Below, in pieces: positions 1 to 5,252 of a stretch of 5,252 nucleotides of DNA; positions within the stretch are counted from its first letter, which is position 1, and every line of letters starts with the position of its first letter. The position numbers and the translations under genes were made by a program. The DNA comes from Kiritimatiellia bacterium (lineage in GTDB: Bacteria > Verrucomicrobiota > Kiritimatiellia > RFP12 > UBA1067): positions 1-5,252 of the forward strand of contig JAEDMC010000189.1 of NCBI GenBank assembly GCA_016303225.1. Direction: 5' to 3'. The notes beneath the pieces are model-generated. The model ran no database searches and had not been told where the DNA came from. It saw nothing but the letters and a program-made list of their open reading frames with translations.

Positions 1-2
1 AA

Positions 3-1784
3 GTCAACGCCGGCGCCTACTACTTCGTCGACGTCGTGGCGGAGGAGGGCCCCGCACCGGTCTATTTCACCGCCGACCGCGAGTCCCGCCTCGGTTCGCC
101 CGTCGTCGTCGCCCGCGCGGGCGGGACGAACCGCGTCCCGCTCCTTGTCGGCGTGGCGTACTCCGTCACCTCGACGGTGCCGTTCGCGGTCTCCGTCTCC
201 GCGGACGGGCATGCCGCTGTGACGACGAACGGCGTCGCCGACTACGTGGTCAGATGGCCGCTCGCGTTCCGCTTCGTCGGGGACGCGGGCTCCCCGGGCG
301 CGTTCTCGGTCGAGGCGGTCCCCTACGATCCCGGCGTGACGTTCACGTGGGGAGCCGCCCCCGATGGCGGTGCGTCGCGCCTGTCGGCGGCGCCCGGACC
401 CGCGTCGTCCTGCGCGTGCTGGAGCGGCAGCGGTTCCCTGGTCGTCTTCAACTGTTCAGACTCCTGTTCCTGCGGGGGCGGCTGCCGCGCGGTTGGCACG
501 GCCGGCCTGGAGAACGCCGGTTTCGCGGTGACGGGCGGCGTCTGCCACTGCTCGTCCCCCGAAGGCCCGCCCGAGGACCCGCCGCCGCCCGACCCCGACC
601 CGCTCGTGGGCGGTCTCTCGATCAGCTTCTCCCAGGACGCCGTGGTCTTTGAGGACGCGTACCGCGACACGGACGACGGCCCCCTGGTCCCCCGGCGGTC
701 GACGACGACGCGGCTCACGGTCTCCGCGAGCGGCGGCACCTTCGGCGGCACGTTCACGCTGTCCGCGCGGAACCTCGAAAAGCTCTCCCTGGCCGGTGGA
801 TCGGGTCCGCCCGCGCTGCCGTCCACGATGTCGCTCGCACCGTTCGAGACCTACTCCGCCACCTTCACGTGCGAGGGCGTCGAGGCGAGCGGATTCGAGG
901 ACGACGTGGAGGTGAGCGGCGTCTTCGTCGGCGGGGACGTTGCCGGCGTCGAGTCGCCCTCCGATTCGACGACGGTAGTGGAGGTTGAGCTGGAGGTGGA
1001 GGACCGCCCCCCGCAGAATCCAGTGCCCAACCGCCACATCTATGGCTTGCGCGAGAAGGTGTTCTGCAGGAGTCGCCCATCGGGCGTCGGCGTGCAGTGG
1101 ACTGACAGTGATTCCAGGTTGTCTCTGGTCGATGATGATGATTCCTTTCGCTGTCCTTGGACGAACGGTGAATACGCGGTTGTGGCTTCTCTTGGCAATA
1201 CTCGGCTGGATATGTCTATTCTGGTCTATGCGCCCACCGTAGAATGCCGGAGTGCCATGTGGCGGAGCGAACTCACAGGAACGACTGGGACTGCTGGGAT
1301 GGTTGGCATGAGCCTGTCGCTCTACCTCCAACCCTCTTCCGTGTCCTTCCTGAACATCTGGATGCAGGAGATACCTGAATACATCGAGATTCCCCAGTCA
1401 GGATATTTTGCCGCAGTTCCTAGCCTTCTGCCTGCGACACACGATGTCAGCGCCGGCGCGGGGATATGGAGGCAGCCCGTCTTCAGAAACGGCGGAAACT
1501 TTTGGTGTGACGACGCCGCGCAGATGCCGTATGCGTGCCCGACACTCCCTGGCACAGATCCGCCGGCGTGGTCGGAGGGATCGGTGCGTTGGATGATTCC
1601 CGTGGGTTGGGGGGATGGCGAAATGGTTGTCGACAGGATACGGCCGAATCCGACCGATCAAATCTACCACATGCGGGAGAACGGCACGCTTTCCATCAGC
1701 AAGTACACCCATGTGATCATGCGGAGTGTCGACGGTAGAGTCTGGCTCGATGGAAGTCGGGTCAATGCCGGGTGGAGCCGATGA
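3..1784 (+). CDS. Large Cys-rich, beta-rich surface-type protein (5' truncated)
   Basis: The frame is open from the window edge, so the gene starts upstream. A GTG at 36 exists, but the residues before it read as continuous protein (Ala, Tyr, Phe, Val rich), so I do not take it as the start. 593 residues are visible. Residues 1-136 are beta-rich with many Val, Ser and Thr. Residues 137-183 hold eight cysteines, followed by a Pro/Asp/Glu linker to about residue 201. Residues about 203-340 look like an Ig-like beta domain. Residues about 340-593 form a C-terminal domain of lower GC with further scattered cysteines and aromatic residues. I see no membrane segment, enzyme motif or sorting signal. 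The composition suggests an exported protein. I recall similar proteins beside Rhs genes in Kiritimatiellota/Lentisphaerae, but no named family can be given. It is 18 bases ahead of the Wzz-like gene and probably in one operon with it. Function unknown. Confidence 0.85.
   Translation, partial: VNAGAYYFVDVVAEEGPAPVYFTADRESRLGSPVVVARAGGTNRVPLLVGVAYSVTSTVPFAVSVSADGHAAVTTNGVADYVVRWPLAFRFVGDAGSPGAFSVEAVPYDPGVTFTWGAAPDGGASRLSAAPGPASSCACWSGSGSLVVFNCSDSCSCGGGCRAVGTAGLENAGFAVTGGVCHCSSPEGPPEDPPPPDPDPLVGGLSISFSQDAVVFEDAYRDTDDGPLVPRRSTTTRLTVSASGGTFGGTFTLSARNLEKLSLAGGSGPPALPSTMSLAPFETYSATFTCEGVEASGFEDDVEVSGVFVGGDVAGVESPSDSTTVVEVELEVEDRPPQNPVPNRHIYGLREKVFCRSRPSGVGVQWTDSDSRLSLVDDDDSFRCPWTNGEYAVVASLGNTRLDMSILVYAPTVECRSAMWRSELTGTTGTAGMVGMSLSLYLQPSSVSFLNIWMQEIPEYIEIPQSGYFAAVPSLLPATHDVSAGAGIWRQPVFRNGGNFWCDDAAQMPYACPTLPGTDPPAWSEGSVRWMIPVGWGDGEMVVDRIRPNPTDQIYHMRENGTLSISKYTHVIMRSVDGRVWLDGSRVNAGWSR
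411..551 (+). other. Eight-cysteine cluster within the large protein
   Basis: The cysteine spacing is C-x1-C-x11-C-x3-C-x1-C-x3-C-x19-C-x1-C at residues 137-183 of the visible protein, counting from the codon at 3. A linker of Pro with Asp and Glu follows at 552-605. Paired C-x-C and C-x3-C spacings fit either a disulfide-stabilised extracellular knot or a metal site. The sequence does not decide between them. The Gly and Ser content between cysteines resembles a compact exported module rather than a zinc-finger helix. Confidence 0.7.
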
Positions 1785-1802
1785 GGCGAAAGGGGACAAG
1801 TT

Positions 1803-2543
1803 ATGAAGAAGAAATGGACGCCTGTGCATTCTGAAATGGGGGGCATGTCTGTTCCGAACGGGTCGAAAAGAGCGAGCTACGCTCTTTTTAGAAGATTGGG
1901 CGTGCCTCTGCTGCTGGGGACTGTTGTGGCTTGGCTTGTTTTTGTTTTTTTCGTACCTAAACTTTATGAGGCCGAATGCAGGTGCGCAATGGTCGAGGGC
2001 ATGGACCCGATTGTCACAAACGCGACAGGAAGTGTCGTACAACCTCTTGAACGAATGCTGCAGCAAGGATCCTATGTTGACATGAAGCAATTCGCGACTT
2101 GTTTTTTTGAGGACTGTCTTGCTGGACGGCATTTAAATAGAAAGCCGATCGAGACCTTTGTGTCGGATCCGTCGAACGCGGTTTTCCCCGCCAATCAAGT
2201 CAGCAATGCGTTCGACAGCCTAGAATGTGAAGCCGAAGGGGTGCATGTTGCCAGCTTCCGGATCTCTGCCCGTGCACATGACGCAGGTCTCGCCCTAAAG
2301 GTGCTTGACCACGTGGTTCGTGAACTGGAACTGATTCTTGGCGAGTGGAACAAAGCCAGAAGGGAAAAGGCGACTGTGCAAGTTCGGGAGTCAATTCAAA
2401 GGTTTCGTCGAAGGGGAGAGGACTATTCTCTGGAACAGAGAAAGTATGAGAAAGTACTAAGGGCATGTGAAAAAACAGAACCGAGGATGGAAGTGTTGCT
2501 GCCACCTCATTTGTCAAAGGACGCGTACTCAGTCATGAGATGA
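1803..2543 (+). CDS. Wzz-like single-pass membrane protein with coiled-coil stalk
   Basis: The start at 1803 has an AGGGGA ribosome-binding site at 1791-1796, six bases away. The 246-residue product has a basic N-terminus (K22, R23, R30, R31), a hydrophobic segment at about 32-52 and then a polar region, giving an N-in, single-pass topology. Residues about 155-225 are charged and helical, and a proline follows at 227. The end (EPRMEVLLPP at 226-235) resembles the stretch that precedes the second membrane helix in Wzz/GumC-type polysaccharide co-polymerases. Here the protein stops 11 residues later and that helix is absent. It has no kinase Walker motifs. Its base composition is AT-richer than both neighbours. 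It could be a truncated co-polymerase or a dedicated membrane partner of the adjacent surface and Rhs proteins. The membrane topology is well supported; the family assignment is a resemblance only. Confidence 0.7.
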   Translation: MKKKWTPVHSEMGGMSVPNGSKRASYALFRRLGVPLLLGTVVAWLVFVFFVPKLYEAECRCAMVEGMDPIVTNATGSVVQPLERMLQQGSYVDMKQFATCFFEDCLAGRHLNRKPIETFVSDPSNAVFPANQVSNAFDSLECEAEGVHVASFRISARAHDAGLALKVLDHVVRELELILGEWNKARREKATVQVRESIQRFRRRGEDYSLEQRKYEKVLRACEKTEPRMEVLLPPHLSKDAYSVMR

Positions 2544-4309
2544 TTCACGGGAAATCCAGCACGACATTCCGCTTCGCGGGGATCTTTTGGATGAACTGGC
2601 GTCTGGACCATGCCCATGATCGATACTGCCGGGAGTCGGGACTTGATCTGTCCGTGGACGGTGTCCCCAAATGCCGTTCGGGCTGGAGCTACGACGGCAA
2701 TGGCCGCTTCGACCGTCTGGCCTGTACGAATTCCTCCGGGCGCACCATTCAGGTCGCCTACACAAACGAAGGCTCTTGCATCTGCGGCTATCGCATCCAG
2801 ATGCCGTCGGGCGGGTGTCTGGGACAGCACTGGGAGCGCGTGCCCCACAAGCGGGAGCTGATCCGGAGGCTGTCGGTGAGTTCTGCGGGGCGGACGCTGC
2901 TGGAGCGCACCTTCGACTACAATGGTCTTCACAAACTGGCGCACTGGTCGGATGCCGGAACGACGAACGAAGGCGTCTACGCATATGGCCGTCGCAACGA
3001 AATTGTCCAGGCCAACGTATCGGGCCACCGTTACGGCTATGGCTTCGACAGCGCGGGGAACTGCATCGGATTCGCAATCGGCAGCGCCACCAACCATTTC
3101 AGGGTCAATCCGCTCAATCAATGCACGGCATTGGTCTTCCCCGATGTCAATGGCGCGGCCCTGCACGAGTACGACCTCGACGGAAACCTTGTCCGTGTTC
3201 CGGGCATGGCGGAGTATGAATGGGACGACGAAAACAGGCTCGTCGCGGCGACGGTCCGGCAGAACGCCGTCACGAATCGCTATGACTACCAGAACCGGCT
3301 GGTCAGGCAGGATCTGCCGGGGATGGTCCGCATGGCCGTCTTCGACCGGTGGAATCTGATCTTCGAACGTTTTGAGACCGATGCGGGGCAGATCGAGGAG
3401 GTCGAGTATTTCTGGGGGCCGGACAGAAGCGGTACGTTGGACGAAGCCTGCGGCGTGGGCGGACTCGTCGCCGTCAGCATCGGCGGATCGTTCTACTTCC
3501 CGTTCTACGGCTCGAACGCGGAGATCCTCGGCTATGTCGATGAAGGGGGACAGGTTGTCGCCTCGTATGCGTACGGCCCGTTCGGAGAGCCTGCCGAAGC
3601 GGCTGGCTCGATGGCGGACCGTTTCTCGTTCCGGTTCATGACGAAGCGGTGGGATCCGTTCCTCGGACTCTACGATTTCGGAGAACGCTGGTATTCCGTC
3701 GCCCTGCGGCGTTGGATCAACCGCGATCCGCTGGGAGAGGACGGCGGCGTCAATCTCTATGCCTTCTGCGACAACGATCCCGTCAACACCATCGATCCCA
3801 ACGGATGCATCCCGCTCGACACCATCTGGGATCTCGCAAACGTCATCTACGACATCTGCGTGGGCGATGATGTCGCGCTGGCGGCGGACACCGCCGCGCT
3901 CTTCGTGCCATACGTGCCGGCCGGTGCGACGAAACTCGTCAAGGCCGCCCGTCTCTCGAAGGTCGAGAAGATCTGCCCCGGCGTGAAGAAGTTGGAGGTG
4001 ACGTACAAGTACGTCCATGTTGATTATCATTTTACCAAGGGACCGAGAGCAGCTAAAGATTGGGTCTCGATGACTAAGGGCAAGCAGAAGTCCTATTGGA
4101 AGCCTCAGACATCAGATTCGGATGTTCAAGGGTATATTGACGTTGCGCTTCGCAAAGCGAGGTCTGAAGGGAAGGTCAAGCCGTCTCAACTCAAAGGGTA
4201 TGAGTATGATGTAGGCAGACCAATCGGAGCAACTGACGGACGCGTCACTTCAAAGATTAAGATCCAAATTGATTCAAACGGATATATCCACGCCCATCCG
4301 TGGCCGTAA
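2540..4309 (+). CDS. Rhs/YD-repeat protein with C-terminal polymorphic toxin domain
   Basis: The 589-residue product has YD-type repeats at residues 51, 148, 167, 211, 226 and 248 (for example YDLDGNLV and YEWDDENRLV). An Rhs-associated core follows at about 378-422, with the paired DP-x-G motifs typical of Rhs self-cleavage (D396-P397-L-G and D419-P420-N-G). After it comes a hydrophobic Ala/Val-rich connector (423-480) and a variable C-terminal domain (481-589). Rhs shells encapsulate the C-terminal toxin, which is cleaved off and delivered to rival cells. The start overlaps the preceding stop as ATGA, with no good ribosome-binding site, so translation is probably coupled. An alternative ATG at 2591 has GGGGA at 2578-2582. 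There is no signal peptide, PAAR or other delivery domain, and the protein is short for an Rhs (often over 1000 residues). It may be an orphan fragment. The next gene is the likely immunity gene. Confidence 0.88.
   Translation: MIHGKSSTTFRFAGIFWMNWRLDHAHDRYCRESGLDLSVDGVPKCRSGWSYDGNGRFDRLACTNSSGRTIQVAYTNEGSCICGYRIQMPSGGCLGQHWERVPHKRELIRRLSVSSAGRTLLERTFDYNGLHKLAHWSDAGTTNEGVYAYGRRNEIVQANVSGHRYGYGFDSAGNCIGFAIGSATNHFRVNPLNQCTALVFPDVNGAALHEYDLDGNLVRVPGMAEYEWDDENRLVAATVRQNAVTNRYDYQNRLVRQDLPGMVRMAVFDRWNLIFERFETDAGQIEEVEYFWGPDRSGTLDEACGVGGLVAVSIGGSFYFPFYGSNAEILGYVDEGGQVVASYAYGPFGEPAEAAGSMADRFSFRFMTKRWDPFLGLYDFGERWYSVALRRWINRDPLGEDGGVNLYAFCDNDPVNTIDPNGCIPLDTIWDLANVIYDICVGDDVALAADTAALFVPYVPAGATKLVKAARLSKVEKICPGVKKLEVTYKYVHVDYHFTKGPRAAKDWVSMTKGKQKSYWKPQTSDSDVQGYIDVALRKARSEGKVKPSQLKGYEYDVGRPIGATDGRVTSKIKIQIDSNGYIHAHPWP
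3671..3805 (+). other. Rhs-associated core with predicted autocleavage motifs
   Basis: Residues 378-422 of the Rhs protein follow the conserved core: Y-D-F-G-x-R-W-Y, then R-x-W-I-x-R-D-P-L-G, then N-L-Y-A-F-x-x-N-D-P-V-N and finally D-P-N-G. In characterised Rhs proteins the two aspartates of the DP-x-G motifs act as an internal aspartyl protease, and the chain is cut just after the core. Both aspartates are present (396 and 419). The predicted cut would release about 167 residues. Confidence 0.85.
3980..4306 (+). other. Candidate toxin domain (possibly BECR/EndoU-type RNase)
   Basis: Residues 481-589 of the Rhs protein are the variable C-terminal end. The base composition falls from 39/60 G+C at 3901-3960 to 27/60 at 4021-4080, as expected for an exchangeable cassette. 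Visible features are H493-x3-H497 near the start, W520-K-P before a helix at about 528-543, then G-x-x-x-G-R-P-I-G and an alternating beta strand (TSKIKIQI, 570-577), ending D-x-N-G-x-I-H-x-H-P. The order helix, beta hairpin, final strand and terminal Pro resembles barnase/EndoU/colicin E5-D/RelE (BECR) ribonuclease toxins, especially EndoU-like ends. The canonical EndoU glycine/histidine motif is not clearly present, so the fold assignment is tentative. Confidence 0.4.
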
Positions 4310-4314
4310 TGATC

Positions 4315-4319
4315 GGGAG
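4315..4319 (+). promoter_or_regulatory. Ribosome-binding site deciding the immunity-gene start
   Basis: GGGAG lies seven bases before the ATG at 4327 and four before the ATG at 4324. It favours 4327 over the GTG at 4300 or the ATG at 4309, which overlaps the Rhs stop as TAATG. Coupled re-initiation at 4309 remains possible and would add six residues. Confidence 0.55.
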
Positions 4320-4326
4320 TCGCATG

Positions 4327-4944
4327 ATGAACAACTTTGAAATTCTTTCAAGAATTGCCGAACGGAATAATTTGAAGTTTCTCGTTGAGCCGGACAATGG
4401 GCGCGAAGTTTCCATTATGGAAGGACTGGACAACTTTGGACGAGAAGACGAATGTATCTTTGCAGAGTGTACCGATAACGAAGTCACATCTCTCCTGACC
4501 GCCTGGCTCACGGACGACTTGAAGGGAGACCGGGATTTAGCGTTTCAATTGGCTCGACTTCTTGCCGCGCGAGGTGGTCTTGTGGGCGAATTGGCTGCGA
4601 AGATCATTTGTGAAGAGTCGTGGAACGGCTTTAATTGTAAGCAGATGTTCTTGGCCTACATTTGCAATATGGATGACTTCAAGGCATTGCTCGCGCAGTA
4701 TCTCGCAACCATGCCAGGCGACTTCAGGGACGGCCTGTTCATTGCTGCGATGCACGCGGAATCGCATGAAGTCGATGGCATTCTCATAAATGCGTTTTCG
4801 GAATGGTATAAAAGTGGGGACTGGTTTCCTGCAGGAACGGGCGAAGACGGTTGGCTAGAGTATTTCCTGAAAAAATGGATCAAGGTTTATTCCTTGGAAA
4901 AGATTGAGGTTCCTCTTAGGGCGTACTTTGACGTCTGTGTTTGA
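4327..4944 (+). CDS. Putative immunity protein to the Rhs toxin
   Basis: A 205-residue soluble protein with no signal peptide or membrane segment, rich in Asp and Glu. It lies 17 bases after the Rhs stop, the usual position of the cognate immunity gene, and shares the low GC of the toxin cassette. Residues about 17-48 look like a short beta hairpin followed by E40-D41-E-C43-I-F-A-E-C48. The rest (about 50-205) is mostly predicted helices with repeated Leu/Ala patterns, which could be a HEAT/ARM-like solenoid, a layout known among immunity proteins. I do not recognise a named Imm family. An immunity protein of this kind would bind and block the toxin in the cytoplasm of the producer or its kin. 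The role is inferred from position, size, acidity and composition; no sequence motif proves it. Confidence 0.6.
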   Translation: MNNFEILSRIAERNNLKFLVEPDNGREVSIMEGLDNFGREDECIFAECTDNEVTSLLTAWLTDDLKGDRDLAFQLARLLAARGGLVGELAAKIICEESWNGFNCKQMFLAYICNMDDFKALLAQYLATMPGDFRDGLFIAAMHAESHEVDGILINAFSEWYKSGDWFPAGTGEDGWLEYFLKKWIKVYSLEKIEVPLRAYFDVCV

Positions 4945-4961
4945 ATCTTGGGCTTCATCGG

Positions 4962-4989
4962 TTGATTGGTCTTCAAATGGGAATATACA
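4962..4989 (+). promoter_or_regulatory. Possible sigma-70-like promoter for the 63-residue gene
   Basis: TTGATT at 4962-4967 and TATACA at 4984-4989 are separated by 16 bases in the only intergenic gap of this half of the window (4945-5016). Each box matches four of six consensus bases. Transcription would start about 20 bases before the ATG at 5017. It is a weak match and promoter consensus in this lineage is not known to me. Confidence 0.25.
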
Positions 4990-5003
4990 TCCCGTCACCC
5001 GAT

Positions 5004-5009
5004 AGAGGA
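5004..5009 (+). promoter_or_regulatory. Ribosome-binding site deciding the 5017 start
   Basis: AGAGGA ends seven bases before the ATG at 5017. This supports 5017 rather than the in-frame TTG at 4966, which has no such site. Confidence 0.6.
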
Positions 5010-5016
5010 TTGCCGT

Positions 5017-5208
5017 ATGAAATTTAAAGAAGTTGTTTCCGTTGTCCGAGATTTGTTGGCTGCTCGCACGGATGTTCAATCCCTATCGGTGACGCTCGAT
5101 GACGATAGAGTTGACTTCTACTATGAGGGTGGTCCGTTAACACTTGAAGATAGATGTATCTTTGACGCGTGTTCGCAGGATATCAAGCGTGAAATTCTAG
5201 CCGTGTAG
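5017..5208 (+). CDS. Small 63-residue protein, paralogous in part to the immunity-like gene
   Basis: A soluble acidic protein with an N-terminal helix (about 2-18), a beta hairpin (about 22-37) and a short C-terminal helix containing E44-D45-R-C47-I-F-D-A-C52. The preceding gene has E40-D41-E-C43-I-F-A-E-C48 at a similar distance from its start, and both are preceded by a V-x-x-D strand with an Arg, then Glu-Gly. The nucleotide string ATGTATCTTTG is also shared (4452-4462 and 5154-5164). This suggests the gene equals the N-terminal domain of the 205-residue protein, either as a stand-alone domain or as a truncated copy. AT-rich composition matches the immunity region. It may be a second immunity gene kept from an earlier toxin cassette, but no function is demonstrated. 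Confidence 0.65.
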   Translation: MKFKEVVSVVRDLLAARTDVQSLSVTLDDDRVDFYYEGGPLTLEDRCIFDACSQDIKREILAV

Positions 5209-5211
5209 AGG
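5207..5211 (+). promoter_or_regulatory. Ribosome-binding site for the gene at the window edge
   Basis: AGAGG overlaps the stop codon of the 63-residue gene and ends seven bases before the ATG at 5219, indicating an operon-style start. Confidence 0.55.
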
Positions 5212-5218
5212 TGTAGAA

Positions 5219-5252
5219 ATGGAGAGTTTGGCAAGCGTTTCAAGAGCTATCG
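5219..5252 (+). CDS. Start of a further gene (3' truncated)
   Basis: An ATG at 5219 with a well-spaced ribosome-binding site opens a frame that runs to the window end (MESLASVSRAI). Eleven residues are too few for any family call. The 10-base gap to the preceding stop suggests co-transcription with the 63-residue gene, so it may belong to the same immunity or orphan-cassette tail. Confidence 0.45.
   Translation, partial: MESLASVSRAI

Noticed and set aside
36..38. GTG as start of the large protein
   Set aside because: The frame is open upstream to the window edge with protein-like residues, so the gene most likely begins outside the window.
1131..1142. Four GAT repeats as a phase-variable microsatellite
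   Set aside because: Only four in-frame copies encoding Asp; a triplet repeat would not shift the frame, and the tract is too short to be notable.
456..1331. Antisense open frame of 291 codons opposite the large surface protein
   Set aside because: A GC-rich shadow frame, Arg- and Gly-heavy, with no start context and no recognisable domain.
2507..4030. Antisense open frame of 507 codons opposite the Rhs gene
   Set aside because: It lies opposite a clear YD-repeat coding frame in GC-rich DNA, where antisense frames have few stops. Its translation is Arg/Asp/Val-rich low-information sequence with no recognisable motif.
4269..4287. TTGATT and TATAT boxes before the immunity gene
   Set aside because: The spacing is about eight bases, far too short for a sigma-70-type promoter.
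4977..4993. GGGA/TCCC inverted repeat as a terminator after the immunity gene
   Set aside because: The stem is only four base pairs and no T run follows.

Overview
The window looks like one co-directional accessory locus on the + strand. It reads as an Rhs/polymorphic-toxin module preceded by two surface or envelope genes and followed by one or more candidate immunity genes. Nothing identifies the organism with certainty. The GC-rich YD-repeat protein, the long Cys-rich secreted-type protein before it and the Wzz-like membrane protein between them remind me of loci in Kiritimatiellota/Lentisphaerae (PVC group) genomes from gut metagenomes. That is recollection, not a database result. No rRNA, tRNA, CRISPR array or transposase is visible.

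Layout. (1) 3-1784: C-terminal 593 residues of a large beta-rich protein with an eight-cysteine cluster and a Pro/Asp linker; its 5' end lies outside the window. (2) 1803-2543: a 246-residue protein with one N-terminal membrane segment, a periplasmic-type domain and a predicted helical stalk, resembling a Wzz-type polysaccharide co-polymerase without the second membrane segment. (3) 2540-4309: a 589-residue Rhs protein sharing an ATGA overlap with gene 2. It has YD repeats, a classical Rhs-associated core and a variable C-terminal domain that may be an RNase of the BECR/EndoU type. (4) 4327-4944: a small soluble acidic protein directly after the toxin, the expected place of the cognate immunity gene. 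(5) 5017-5208: a 63-residue protein whose end shares an ED-x-CIF-x-x-C motif with the N-terminal part of gene 4. (6) 5219 to the window edge: the first codons of another gene with a good ribosome-binding site.

Base composition changes along the locus. Counted 60-base lines give 43/60 G+C at 901-960 and 30/60 at 1141-1200 inside gene 1, 26/60 at 2101-2160 in gene 2, 39/60 at 3901-3960 in the Rhs shell and 27/60 at 4021-4080 in the toxin. The drop inside the Rhs gene falls where a polymorphic toxin cassette would be joined to the conserved shell, and the drop continues through the immunity-like genes.

Proposed working: genes 1-3 are probably transcribed together, and the Rhs protein would present the C-terminal toxin. 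Gene 4 would protect the producer, and gene 5 may be a second or decaying immunity cassette. The Rhs protein has no N-terminal delivery domain or signal peptide and begins within YD-type sequence. It may therefore be an orphan C-terminal fragment of a longer Rhs gene, or depend on its neighbours for export.
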